Assembly (NCBI RefSeq): GCF_030294985.1
Contig: NZ_AP024718.1
Coordinates: 1,751,001-1,815,000 of the forward strand
Reading direction: 5' to 3'
Origin: Methylomarinovum tepidoasis
Lineage (GTDB): Bacteria; Pseudomonadota; Gammaproteobacteria; Methylococcales; Methylothermaceae
Length of the DNA stretch: 64,000 nucleotides
In this document: one piece after another, positions 29,024 through 38,211 of the stretch
Position numbering within the stretch: the first letter of the stretch is position 1
How the letters are laid out: the number at the start of each line of letters is the position of its first letter
Notes under the pieces: generated by a model
What the model was told of the DNA's origin: nothing
Database searches by the model: none
Seen by the model: only the letters and a program-made list of their open reading frames with translations
Made by a program: the position numbers and the translations under genes

Positions 29024-30609
29024 CGAACTTTTTCTAGCACCAACAGCCAGTCGGAGCCGGCAGGCCTTGCCGGCAGGGTGAGGTATCCCCCGCTGGTGGG
29101 GGAGAATGCCTTCGGCAGAGAGGTGAACACCCCCCGGCGCGGATCGAACCATTTGCCGGTATAGACGCCCTGAGGCATCCGCTGCAACCGGACTACGTGG
29201 TTGGCATCCAGATAGCGGGGGAAATAAATCGCCCACCATCGGTCGTCATCACCTTTCAGCAGCACACGCCTTTTGTCATCATCGCCGATGTTATCGATCA
29301 CCTGCTTCGGTCGGGGAGCCATATTCCACCACGGCAGGGCTTCATAGAACCGGCGCAGATGCCCCATCTGCTCTGCACCTGGGCGTTTGAGGGCCTGCCA
29401 CCAGGGCAATGCCTTCCCCCATGCTTCCAATGAAGGGATTTTCTCACCTGGATACAGCAGCGGCAGCCATAAGCCGTGACTGCCGTAAGTATAGCCGAAG
29501 CTTCCGGCCTGGATGGCCCGGTAGGCGGCGTGGCGCACATCGTCCGGTCCGGCGTTGAAGATTCCCTCGTAGCGGGCTTCGGTCTCCAAAAAAGGTTTGG
29601 CAGGAGAACGGTTAAAGATCGAAAGGTAATATTTTATCGGCGGTGGATAGCCATGGCCTCCCTGAATCATGATGAAGTCGTACCAGGGTCTATCCCAGAG
29701 CTGGTGCTTTTCCTTGGTGTAAAGCCACGGGTGAACGCTCAACGCCCGTTTGTAGGGATCGAGCTTTTTGATGTACTCTCCAAGTTCATCGACCTTGGCG
29801 ATGCGCCGGCTGTCGTTTTGAAAATTGTATTCCCCCACGATCAGCCAGCCGACTGCATATGCGCTGTAGCGGGCGATGAGATAGCGCCACAACAATTTCA
29901 GCTGGGATAAGGGAACCTTGTCCAGGGCTTTGTGAAAGCCAGTGCCCAAAACCGGAATCAGCCCTTTTTGATTGGCATAGGAAATATAAGAGTCAACCAA
30001 GTACCAATTGCGCAGATAGCTTGCATTCCACTGGTCTGGGTACAGGAATGTGGGACTGTGGCCGGCAAAAAGCATCAGCGCCGTCGTATATCCCTGCTTT
30101 GCCCGCACATCCACCATGTGCTTGTACATGGAACCAATTTTGGGATTTGATGATCGATTGAGCGGGCATCGGCGACCCGGGCAGAACCACCATGTGTCGC
30201 CCAACCAGAAAAAAGGGGTCCCGTCGGTAAAGGTAAGATAGCGACGGTTTGCCGAGACCTGGAGAAAACCGCCATGTCGGAACAAGGGATTGGTGGAGTG
30301 GGATGCCTCCACCTTGAAGGTTCCCTCTTTCCCCTTGAGACTGGCTTCCGAGGCATAGGTCCGATAGGTCCAGATTCCGGCCGAGGGGGGGGCAAAGCGG
30401 ATCTTGAAAGTTCGGCCGCCATCCCAGAATCCGGGAACGGTCAGCCGGGATTGCTCCGGCCCTCGGAAAACTGCGCCGAATTTGACGCCTAGCGGGTGTG
30501 GGAGGGATCGGTTAGCTTCAAACTGGAGTTCGGTGGGGTGCCATTGGATAGCAGTGCGTGCTTCAGCGTCAGCAATAATGACGAGCAGAAAAAACAGCAA
30601 TCTAATCAT
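29020..30609 (-). CDS. Exported DUF5060/DUF4038 glycoside-hydrolase-like protein
   Basis: 529 residues with a short signal peptide (LLFFLLVIIADAEA). A beta-sandwich N-terminal domain (DUF5060-like, WDGGRTFKIRFAPPSAGIW) is followed by a TIM-barrel DUF4038 region beginning FTDGTPFFWLGDTWWF near residue 125, with WLIVGEYNF and KPFLETEARYEG holding likely catalytic acids. The end resembles a Collagen-bind_2 domain. Relatives include GH140 apiosidases. Encoded inside a glycosyltransferase operon, it may trim or process the exported glycan; substrate unknown. Confidence 0.78.
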   Translation of the reverse strand: MIRLLFFLLVIIADAEARTAIQWHPTELQFEANRSLPHPLGVKFGAVFRGPEQSRLTVPGFWDGGRTFKIRFAPPSAGIWTYRTYASEASLKGKEGTFKVEASHSTNPLFRHGGFLQVSANRRYLTFTDGTPFFWLGDTWWFCPGRRCPLNRSSNPKIGSMYKHMVDVRAKQGYTTALMLFAGHSPTFLYPDQWNASYLRNWYLVDSYISYANQKGLIPVLGTGFHKALDKVPLSQLKLLWRYLIARYSAYAVGWLIVGEYNFQNDSRRIAKVDELGEYIKKLDPYKRALSVHPWLYTKEKHQLWDRPWYDFIMIQGGHGYPPPIKYYLSIFNRSPAKPFLETEARYEGIFNAGPDDVRHAAYRAIQAGSFGYTYGSHGLWLPLLYPGEKIPSLEAWGKALPWWQALKRPGAEQMGHLRRFYEALPWWNMAPRPKQVIDNIGDDDKRRVLLKGDDDRWWAIYFPRYLDANHVVRLQRMPQGVYTGKWFDPRRGVFTSLPKAFSPTSGGYLTLPARPAGSDWLLVLEKVR

Positions 30610-31805
30610 GTCCTAAAGCGCCATGCCAAGTGGCGCTCGTATTCGATTTGTAGAGATTTGGTCAGGCGTTCCCGCCAAGGCAAAGGCTTTGGTTGGCTGG
30701 CTAAGATACTTTCAAAAGTCTTTATCACCTGAGGGCGCAAGGATTCTTCAGAATAACGTTTGCGGATGAAGTTCCAGCCGGCAAGTCGGATTGTTTCGTG
30801 GAGGATCGGGTCTTTATACAAGTTGACGATGTGCTTGGCAAAGACTTCAGGCGTATCGCCGATCAAAATATGCTTACCTGGAGTGAATCCGAAGCCTTCT
30901 GCGCCAACGGACGTGGTAACCACTGGGAGACCTGCGGCCATAGCCTCACCGATCTTACCTTTCATCCCGGCGCCGTAACGCAAAGGAGCGATAGATATAT
31001 GGCTGCGCTTTAGATAGGGGAGGGTATCTTCAACATGTCCAGTGACGATGATCGTGTCGCTGTGGAGATTACAAATTTCCGGGGGAGGGTTGGAGCCAAT
31101 TATGTAAGTCTCGACAGGAATTCTGAGTGCGATTCTGGGAAGGATCTCGCGGCAGAAATACAGTACTGCGTCAATATTTGGGCTGTGTTGAAAACCTCCT
31201 ACGAATACCAGGCGGCAGGTGTTTTCCGGGGGCTTGAGATCCGGTGAATGGATTCGGTGAATATTGGGAACAAGGGCTATTTTTGCTTTTGGAAGATAAT
31301 GGTTGATGTGCTTTTGATCCGCTTCCGTGACGGCAAGGATAAAATCGGCGCGATTGTAAGCTAAAACCTCTTCTTTACGGGTTTTTTCAGCTTGCTCAAA
31401 GTCCTTTCGGTTGCCGGTGATTTTGGCCTTTTCATGCAGGCGCTTGAAATGGACATCAACAGAATCTATAACAAGCTTGGCCTGGGGGTTATGATATCTG
31501 GCTTCGATGATCCATTCGGGCCGGGCGGTATGGTAGAACTCGAACGCGATGATTTCCCAATTTCCTTGGCGTAAGAGAGCAGGTATATGTCCCAAGTGGA
31601 GATGGATTCCATGCTTAGAAAGCAGCGATTGGTAATGATTGAATTTTGTTTCTTTGAGCTTTGCTTTTTGTGCGGGCCAGCCAAAAATAGAAAGATGGAC
31701 CTGGCTGATTGCTGTTAGAATTTTTAGCAGGGAGAAAAACCTGAGGTCACCGGAGGCGTGGTCGGGTAGGGGGAGCTTTTCAGAAACAAAGAGCAGCCTT
31801 GACAC
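30606..31805 (-). CDS. GT4-like family glycosyltransferase
   Basis: 399 residues from GTG 31805, two bases after the upstream stop; the frame is open further but inside that gene. N-terminal LLFVSEKLPLPDHASGDLRF is the dinucleotide-like loop; the C-terminal domain shows VFVGGFQHSPNIDAVLYF near residue 220, SIAPLRYGAGMKGKIGEAMA (Gly-Lys-Ile-x-Glu) near 300 and the following LPVVTTSVGAEGF. Overlaps the DUF4038 gene start by four bases. More AT-rich than the genes to its left. Confidence 0.87.
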   Translation of the reverse strand: MSRLLFVSEKLPLPDHASGDLRFFSLLKILTAISQVHLSIFGWPAQKAKLKETKFNHYQSLLSKHGIHLHLGHIPALLRQGNWEIIAFEFYHTARPEWIIEARYHNPQAKLVIDSVDVHFKRLHEKAKITGNRKDFEQAEKTRKEEVLAYNRADFILAVTEADQKHINHYLPKAKIALVPNIHRIHSPDLKPPENTCRLVFVGGFQHSPNIDAVLYFCREILPRIALRIPVETYIIGSNPPPEICNLHSDTIIVTGHVEDTLPYLKRSHISIAPLRYGAGMKGKIGEAMAAGLPVVTTSVGAEGFGFTPGKHILIGDTPEVFAKHIVNLYKDPILHETIRLAGWNFIRKRYSEESLRPQVIKTFESILASQPKPLPWRERLTKSLQIEYERHLAWRFRT

Positions 31806-31807
31806 AA

Positions 31808-32755
31808 TCAGTTTCCTCTCGGATAAAACATTTCGACAAGGAATTGATGAAAATATCCCACTAAGGAATAGAGTAAGATTTTCTGATGCATGGGGATATT
31901 TATCAATTGCCAATAAGCCCTTTTGGGGTGTGCCCAAGAAATCCCTTTTAAAGTAGGTCTTAGAGTAGTGAAAAATTTATCTGTAAATTTGCTTAATATT
32001 TGGAGGCGGGAGTGCTTATACACGATCCTATCCATTACTGCTTCGGAACGGCCTTGCCAATAGTATCTTCGGAGGACCCACTCCGGGGTAGATCGTTCTT
32101 TGGGAATTCTGTGGTAGATAATAGCATTGGGATTGTAGGCCACCTTTAGGCCGGCGCAGTGGATACGCCAGAACAACTCAGATTCCTCGTTGGAGAGAAG
32201 ATTACTGCCTTTTCTTCCCAGATTGGGGTTAAACAGACCAACTGTTTCAAATACCTCCCTACGGAAAGCCATGTTGAGCCCAAAAGGATGCTCTGGATAA
32301 TGCATTAGTTTAGGTAAATCGCCGGAGCGCGTAGATCCATAAATGGAAAGAATGTCCTCTGTCAGCCAAGGAAGTTCCCCAGCATCGAACAGTGGGATGG
32401 ACTTGCCTCCCATGCAGGCAATATTAGGATCATTGAAGGTTTCTTCCAGCTCGACTAACCAGTTTTGGGAAAAATAGACGTCGTCGTCGACGAAGGCGAT
32501 GACTTTCCCCTGGGCGCATCTAATGCCTCGGTTTCTTGCGTGAGAGAGGCCTTGCATGGATTCCCAAATATAACTGATTGTCGATTCCCGACTACTGAAC
32601 TGCTCCACCACCTTGCTGGTGTTATCCTGAGAATTATTATCCACCACAAGAAGCTCATGATCGATTCCAGAGCGTTTACAGGCAAGAAAGCTTTCGATCG
32701 TATCTGCTAGGATATTTGCGCGGTTGTAGGTGCATAAAATGATCGAAACTTTCAT
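31808..32755 (-). CDS. GT2 family glycosyltransferase
   Basis: 315 residues with VSIILCTYNRANILADTIES, LLVVDNNSQDNTS and FVDDDVYF (DXD) near residue 90, plus NMAFRREVFETVGLFNPNLG. Nearly every block can be matched to the gene at 27276 (for example LRRYYWQGRSE versus LRRSYWQGISD), but base composition is much more AT-rich, so the two paralogues had different histories. It overlaps the next gene by four bases. Confidence 0.9.
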   Translation of the reverse strand: MKVSIILCTYNRANILADTIESFLACKRSGIDHELLVVDNNSQDNTSKVVEQFSSRESTISYIWESMQGLSHARNRGIRCAQGKVIAFVDDDVYFSQNWLVELEETFNDPNIACMGGKSIPLFDAGELPWLTEDILSIYGSTRSGDLPKLMHYPEHPFGLNMAFRREVFETVGLFNPNLGRKGSNLLSNEESELFWRIHCAGLKVAYNPNAIIYHRIPKERSTPEWVLRRYYWQGRSEAVMDRIVYKHSRLQILSKFTDKFFTTLRPTLKGISWAHPKRAYWQLINIPMHQKILLYSLVGYFHQFLVEMFYPRGN

Positions 32756-33771
32756 TGTGCCTTAATTTTGTTTATGCGCCAGAGTAGATGTTTTTCCAGA
32801 GAGGATTGGGCATACTTCTTGAGAAAAAATGACATTTCTCTAAGCCATAAGCTGTCAGTTGGGTGTAATTTGGCTAGTTCCAAGGAGAAAAAGAGGCCTT
32901 TTTCCCAATCATGGCTCTCTTTTGCTTCGTATAAAAAGGATATATATTTTTTGTTGCGCAACTCTTCAAAGAATGGAACGTGTTCTGGATAGGTTTTTTT
33001 TAGGTATGCGCAAAACTTAGATTCTGGCATTTCGTTGTAACGATCAGATCCTGTAGTTTTTCGTTGTTTATAGTAAACATAGGCGAGGACATGCTGTGCC
33101 AGTTGTTCATTTAAATGGCTAACAGAAGTACTATGCTTATGTCTTCTAACCTTTCCGAGATATTCAGGTAAATTATGGGTATTGAATTTCTCAATAACTC
33201 GCAGCCATAGATCTAGGTCCTCAGAGTATTTGAACTTATCTCGATACTTACCAATATCCTTGATCGCCCGCTTATTGAAAATAACCGTGCTATGACAAAA
33301 TGGGTTTTCCCATTTTATTTTTTTTAAAATGTCTTTGTGGCTTTCTGGAACATCCCAATATGCAAAAGTTCGCAGTTCTTCGTCAACAAATTCAGCTCTG
33401 GTTCCTAGAAGTACAATTTCCGGATTTTTCAAAATATAGTTGTACTGTAGTTCTAAACGATTAGGGTAAGAAATATCATCATCATCTTGTCGAGCTATCC
33501 AATGGCCACAAGCCAAATCTATAGCACGATTAAGAGATGCTGGAAGACCTAAATTATTTTTGTTTCTCAATAACCTGATCTTGGGATGGTTTCTATATCT
33601 TTTTAAAATACGTGGCGTATCATCTGTGGATGCATCATCTACAATAATAAACTCAAAATTTTGAAATGTTTGGGAAAGTATAGAATCAATAGATTCCTCT
33701 AAATATCGCTCGCCATTATAGGTGGCCATCACTATGCTTATAGTTGGATTAATTGCTTTGCTTGATACCAT
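32752..33771 (-). CDS. GT2 family glycosyltransferase with C-terminal extension
   Basis: 339 residues. SIVMATYNGERYLEESIDSI at the N-terminus, FIIVDDASTDDTP, the DXD region ARQDDDDISYPNRLE near residue 96 and the acceptor-site EDLDLWLRV near 186. The last 110 residues are charged and helical without a known motif. Strongly AT-rich codon use compared with the flanking core genome. The start lies inside the end of the sulfotransferase gene (34-base overlap). Confidence 0.88.
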   Translation of the reverse strand: MVSSKAINPTISIVMATYNGERYLEESIDSILSQTFQNFEFIIVDDASTDDTPRILKRYRNHPKIRLLRNKNNLGLPASLNRAIDLACGHWIARQDDDDISYPNRLELQYNYILKNPEIVLLGTRAEFVDEELRTFAYWDVPESHKDILKKIKWENPFCHSTVIFNKRAIKDIGKYRDKFKYSEDLDLWLRVIEKFNTHNLPEYLGKVRRHKHSTSVSHLNEQLAQHVLAYVYYKQRKTTGSDRYNEMPESKFCAYLKKTYPEHVPFFEELRNKKYISFLYEAKESHDWEKGLFFSLELAKLHPTDSLWLREMSFFLKKYAQSSLEKHLLWRINKIKAQ

Positions 33772-35030
33772 AAGTCAATTACTGTTTTAGTTTTTTCGGT
33801 TTTTGTTTTCCGCCAAGCCGGTGAAAAAGGGATTTTTTTGTCAAATATCCATGTAATGAACGTGCTGACATGATTATTGTTGTTGGTTTTTAAGAGTATA
33901 ATACGACAATTATTTTTTATTTTTAGCCGGATTAAATTCTTAATTAACCATATTAGTTCCCTGTAATTGCTTCCAATTTGATAATCTGGAATCACTACAA
34001 TAGAATGCGCAGAAATACAATCAGGAAAATCTTGCCAGGTAAATGATTCAACCGCATACCCATATTTATCCAGTTGCTCTATCATGGCAGACGAAGCAAA
34101 TTTGGAGTAATTGTCTCTAGAATAATCGAAAAACAGGGATTTGTGACATGATAATATTATCTTATTATTAGGGTTCTTTATATCTAAACTATAATTGTGG
34201 GACAATAAATCATGCTTAAAGAGGGTAGTTGCCAGTCTTCCAATTCCTTCATTGATTCCTGTTTTCCATTTTTTCTTATTGTTCGGATCTATTTCTAGAA
34301 ATATCTTCTGCTTATGTTTTGACTGCCTCTCTGCTAGGTGGTGTTCCGAATTATCTGGTATGAGCATGCTTGGAAAGTATTCTATATCGAGAAATGCACA
34401 TAACTCTTTTATGACAGATGGCGGGTCAGAAATAAGGTTTTCATATTTGATTCGATGACAAGATTGTGCCTTTTTCAGAGACTTTTCTTTTTCTATATAT
34501 TTGGACCATAAAAGCATGTTATCTAAGAAGTCATCAGTGATCCATGGCCAGCCTGTCTTACATAAAGAAAGCGCCACATCCCGGCCATCCCTATATATAT
34601 AAATGAATCTTGCATCAGGATGCTGGATTAGTATTCTATCTATAAACCGCAAGTGGTCAGGGGTTTTTTCTATCCACAGGTTTTTGTTTTTGTCTTTAGC
34701 ATATCTGTTGACTAAGTGAATAAAAAAGTATCCCTCATTCTTAGGGGGATGCGGTAGATCATGTATCAATTCTTCAGGGCGGTAATCAGTCCAATAATAC
34801 TCAGTTATTGGTGCGAGAAATTGTAATGCATTTTGTGGCCAGTTCGCTTTTACCCATTCCCATCCTCCCTTGAAGTGCTCATGCATATAACGATAGAAAT
34901 GGCTTTCAGGAGGAACGCAGACCTGAGGATGTCGGTTCAAAATAGCTGCAAGCAGGGTAGTCCCGCTTCTTGGACATCCCACAATAAAAGTCGGCGGCCA
35001 CTTTGACTTTTTATGCAATTTAATTAACAT
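33738..35030 (-). CDS. Sulfotransferase family protein with an extra C-terminal domain
   Basis: 430 residues. PAPS-binding 5'-phosphosulfate loop FIVGCPRSGTTLLAAIL at residues 15-31 and the 3'-phosphate motif IYRDGRDVALSL near 145; GGWEWVKANWP and EKTPDHLRF are also typical of Sulfotransfer_3 proteins. These features place it among PAPS-dependent sulfotransferases, which would sulfate the glycan made by the cluster. Residues after about 280 form a roughly 150-aa tail not expected in the family. This is the most AT-rich gene of the window. Confidence 0.85.
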   Translation of the reverse strand: MLIKLHKKSKWPPTFIVGCPRSGTTLLAAILNRHPQVCVPPESHFYRYMHEHFKGGWEWVKANWPQNALQFLAPITEYYWTDYRPEELIHDLPHPPKNEGYFFIHLVNRYAKDKNKNLWIEKTPDHLRFIDRILIQHPDARFIYIYRDGRDVALSLCKTGWPWITDDFLDNMLLWSKYIEKEKSLKKAQSCHRIKYENLISDPPSVIKELCAFLDIEYFPSMLIPDNSEHHLAERQSKHKQKIFLEIDPNNKKKWKTGINEGIGRLATTLFKHDLLSHNYSLDIKNPNNKIILSCHKSLFFDYSRDNYSKFASSAMIEQLDKYGYAVESFTWQDFPDCISAHSIVVIPDYQIGSNYRELIWLIKNLIRLKIKNNCRIILLKTNNNNHVSTFITWIFDKKIPFSPAWRKTKTEKTKTVIDLWYQAKQLIQL

Positions 35031-35033
35031 TGA

Positions 35034-36266
35034 TTATTTTCGATTATTTTTGATTTGAAGATGCTCGCCTTGACTCCACTCGCATTCCAGCTTTACGAAA
35101 CCCTCGCTGGCATGAATTTTATTTGCTTTTGGATTGACGACATGAAAATGTTTGAGATTCTCACCATAAAAGACAGTGCGTCCATAGTCTTCGGCATCTA
35201 TGCTTAATCTTAATGAGTATCCTTTAGGGAGGAGTGGAAAATTTTTTATTTTGCATTGAACCGTATGAGTTCCGGCTGCTAACACTGGGGCAACTTGGTC
35301 TCCATGAGTCGCTAAATATAAAAAATCTGTTGTATGTATTCCTATGCTGAATAACGGTTTTTTTAGTATTGTGAATGCTTTTAACTTAATTTTTATGATT
35401 ATGTCTTGCTGAAACTGTATATCTTCCGTGAATTCTCCTTCCGGAGTGAAAAACGATATGTCAATTATTTCGACTTCGCCACTTGATTGTATTCTTGAAC
35501 TTGTAAGTGCTTTCTGTATTAATTTTTCGCTTATTTCATAAAAGGCATTGCAAACTGTTACGCCATCTCCGTCTTGAATGATCTTTCCATGATCCAATAA
35601 AATCACGCGATCGCATAATCTCTGTATTTGCCTGAGGTTATGGCTTACTACTAAAACAGTTTTCCCCTGCCGCTTGATCAATTCCTCCATCCGGTCGAAA
35701 CACTTCCTCTGAAACGCTAGGTCCCCTACCGCCAGCACCTCGTCGATAATCAAAATCTCCGCATCCAAGCTGGTGGCGATGGCAAAACCTAACTTTACTT
35801 GCATCCCGGAGCTATAGCGCTTGACCGGGGTGTCGATGAACTGCTCCAGCTCCGAGAACTCGATGATCTCGTCGATCTTGCGGCGGATGACTTTCTTGGG
35901 GATGCCAAGGATCGAGGCGTTGAGGTAGATGTTCTCGCGGCCGGTCAGCTCCGGATTGATGCCGGCGCCGACCTCAATCAGGGGAGCGACCGAGCCGCCC
36001 ACGTACACCCGGCCCCTGGTGGGGGTGGTGACCTTGGCCAGAATCTTGAGCAGGGTGGACTTGCCGGCGCCGTTGTGGCCGATGATACCAACCACCTCGC
36101 CCTCCTCGACGCTGAAGCTGACGTCGTCTAGAGCCTTGAAGCGTTCGCGCTCGACGGGCGGGCGGCCGGTCAGGCGGCGGCCCAGGTTGGTGAGGCTGTC
36201 CTTGAGGCTGGTGAGGGTTCCCAGCCGGTATTCCTTGGTGAGGTGTTCGACTTCGATGATGGGCAT
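35034..36266 (-). CDS. Wzt-type ABC transporter ATPase for polysaccharide export
   Basis: 410 residues from ATG 36266. The N-terminal ATPase has Walker [13 protein letters not shown] near residue 63, signature YSSGMQVKLGFAIA near 153, Walker B ILIIDEVLAVGD and the switch VVSHNL. A C-terminal domain (about 260-410) resembles Wzt_C, which recognises the modified non-reducing end of the glycan. The ATPase part is GC-rich like the host; after about base 35690 toward the 3' end the gene turns AT-rich. The partner permease Wzm is not in the window, so either it is elsewhere or the system is incomplete. Confidence 0.88.
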   Translation of the reverse strand: MPIIEVEHLTKEYRLGTLTSLKDSLTNLGRRLTGRPPVERERFKALDDVSFSVEEGEVVGIIGHNGAGKSTLLKILAKVTTPTRGRVYVGGSVAPLIEVGAGINPELTGRENIYLNASILGIPKKVIRRKIDEIIEFSELEQFIDTPVKRYSSGMQVKLGFAIATSLDAEILIIDEVLAVGDLAFQRKCFDRMEELIKRQGKTVLVVSHNLRQIQRLCDRVILLDHGKIIQDGDGVTVCNAFYEISEKLIQKALTSSRIQSSGEVEIIDISFFTPEGEFTEDIQFQQDIIIKIKLKAFTILKKPLFSIGIHTTDFLYLATHGDQVAPVLAAGTHTVQCKIKNFPLLPKGYSLRLSIDAEDYGRTVFYGENLKHFHVVNPKANKIHASEGFVKLECEWSQGEHLQIKNNRK

Positions 36267-36273
36267 GACCGCT

Positions 36274-36653
36274 TCAAATTTCCACGTTTCTGAGTTGGGT
36301 AGACAGTTGCCGCATGGCCTGAAAGGCCGGCAGCTGTTCGTAGGTGGCCGGGGCGTTTTCGGCGTGGTAAGTGTGGGAGATGCGGTTTCTGGGCGCCAGC
36401 ATTTCCAACCAAAGCTCCTCGTCGTCGATCCAGCCCTGCTGGAAAGCAAGTTTCAGACAGGCCCTGGGCGAATTGTATTCCAGGCCGAGCTTGGTGGCCA
36501 CAGCCTTGATTGCCTTCCAGGCCGTTCGAAGTAGAATTCGAAGTACTGGATACGACCGGCTTTGATGAGGTCAGTATCTGTTGGCGTTTCCAGGGCTGCA
36601 GCAAATTGGCCGAGTACACGCTCGAAATTATCCAGAATTCTTTCAGGCTTCAT
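36274..36653 (-). pseudogene. HI0074-type HEPN (nucleotidyltransferase partner) gene, frameshifted
   Basis: From ATG 36653 one frame encodes KPERILDNFERVLGQF...RIQYFEFYFE; the protein then continues in another frame as AWKAIKAVATKLGLEYNSPR and ELWLEMLAPRNRISHTYH to the stop at 36274. Joined, the two halves make a normal HEPN antitoxin/toxin-type substrate-binding protein of about 126 residues with the RNxxxH motif (RNRISH). One missing base near 36526 breaks it. It lies directly upstream of the Wzt gene. Confidence 0.75.
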
Positions 36654-36713
36654 GAATGAGCTGGCCTTTCTTCAGGGCTTCTTCTTTCAGTATAGCCAAT
36701 GCGCGGTTCAAGT
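36643..36713 (-). pseudogene. Remnant 3' end of the gene upstream of the HEPN gene (probable MNT nucleotidyltransferase)
   Basis: About 23 codons in frame (DLNRALAILKEEALKKG, then QLIHEA and stop) overlap the HEPN start, the arrangement seen in MNT/HEPN toxin-antitoxin pairs. The gene is cut off at 36714 by the IS4-type element. Identity as MNT is inferred only from position. Confidence 0.4.
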
Positions 36714-38170
36714 CACCCTTTTACCCACATCTTCCTCCTGTTCATTAGGAATCAATGCCTTATCCGTTTTCTCTTCGGGAACTTGATCTCGGCCGTCTGG
36801 ATGGCAGTCACGGCCTCCACGTAGGCGCTCAGTTTGGTCATGCCCTGCCACAAGGCTTTGGGGCCGGGCGGGGGATCGTTCTTGCGTCCCAGCCAGCCGC
36901 CAAAGCCAGCTACGAGACGGACGATCGTGCCCAAATCCGGCGGCTTCGAGGGTGGTGGGGTGCGATGGTGGATGGCCCAGGCGGTCTGCCATTCTTCGAC
37001 AGAAAATACCACTTCACAACACCACTCGGGATGTTCCCGCCCGAGCGTCATCAGCATCAGGATGCGCCAGGCGACGATCAGATACAGCACCAAAGCCCGT
37101 TCCAGGCGTTCCCGGGTGCGAAGTTGCAAGGCTTCGATGCGGCAGCCGCTTTTGAGAATACGGAAGTAGACTTCGATCCACCAGCGTTTGCGGTACCATT
37201 CGATGCGCGCTCTGGCCTGTTCCAGGGTGGTGATTGGCTCATTGGTGATCAGACACCATTCGACCGCTTCCCGTCCTTCGGGGGGCGCCTCTTCCCAGGC
37301 CAGGATGACGGTGACTTTTGGACCTGGGCCGTTTCGGGTTTTCAGTTCGAGCCGGGCGACTCGGAGCGTCTGTGTGACCTGCCGGGCCGGGCGGTTGCCG
37401 TTGGCCGGAAGGTCGAAGGCGATCGTCCCCAGCACCGGCTGGGCTTCGACCGCGGCCCGCAGTTTGCCATCCAGGGGGTCGTTGAGCTTGCGGTCGTGTC
37501 GTACCCGGATCAGGTAATCGGCGGCAAAGCCCAGTTGTTCGGCCCGGTCGATCAGGGCCCGAAGGTCGCCTTCCCGGTCGGCGACATACACCAGCCGGGT
37601 CTCAGGCGCCAGGGCGGCCAGCTCGGCCACCCGCTCATAGCCTTCCACCCAGCGCAGGCTTTCGGCCAGGTCCGGTTCTCCCTTGGGCAAACGCGCCCAG
37701 TGCCAGCAGTCGGCCACCCCCAGGGCCACGCCCGCCTCACTGATCGCCAGCGTCGGATGCAGATATAGCCCCTGACGTTGCTCGTAGTTCAGCCGCCCAA
37801 GACCCACCATCGACGGCCGCCCGGAATAATCCAGCTCGGTGGTATCCTGCAGGCACAGCACCCGCGACTGCTGCCGAATCCGTTCCAGGATGGGCACACT
37901 GTGGGCCCGCAACACCTCCCGAAAATCCAGCCTGTCATTGTCCAACAACCGGTAGGCCGCCTTGGTCTCCGCCCAACCACCCCCGCAGACGTTGGGAATG
38001 CTCGCCATCGGGTCGCTTGCCATCGCTTCTATCACCTGGCACAGCCGCCGGTTCAGGCGGGCATCGCCCAGCGCCAGGTAAAAAATTCTTGTTCAGCCCA
38101 GCTCATGTCAACGCTTATCCAGAAAAATCAACACCTTACTACAGGGGTGGGAGATGTGGGTAATAGGGTG
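36714..38170 (-). mobile_element. IS4 family (Tn5-like) insertion sequence, about 1457 bp
   Basis: Terminal inverted repeats agree at 18 of 19 bases (CACCCTWTTACCCACATCT, read inward from 36714 and from 38170). It contains one transposase gene on the minus strand. No target-site duplication is obvious in the immediate flanks. A third, degenerate copy of the end sequence lies at 38212-38230. Confidence 0.82.
36752..38106 (-). CDS. IS4/Tn5-type transposase with a -1 frameshift near its start
   Basis: The main frame (GTG at 38035 onward, 427 residues) has the Tn5-family catalytic residues: QDTTELDYSG, VYVADREGDLRAL and the YREK-type YRKRWWIEVYFRILKSG. The usual N-terminus MSWAEQEF (ATG 38106) lies in another frame. 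It joins FYLALGDARLNRRLCQVIEAM after a -1 shift at the run of six T residues around 38085 (minus-strand GAATTTTTTACC; residues quoted as FYLALGDARLNRRL and CQVIEAM). Either the copy is broken or frameshifting at the T-run is needed. Confidence 0.8.
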
Positions 38171-38211
38171 GTCGTTGCCATTATTATTATAAATCATTGA
38201 TTTGCATCGGA

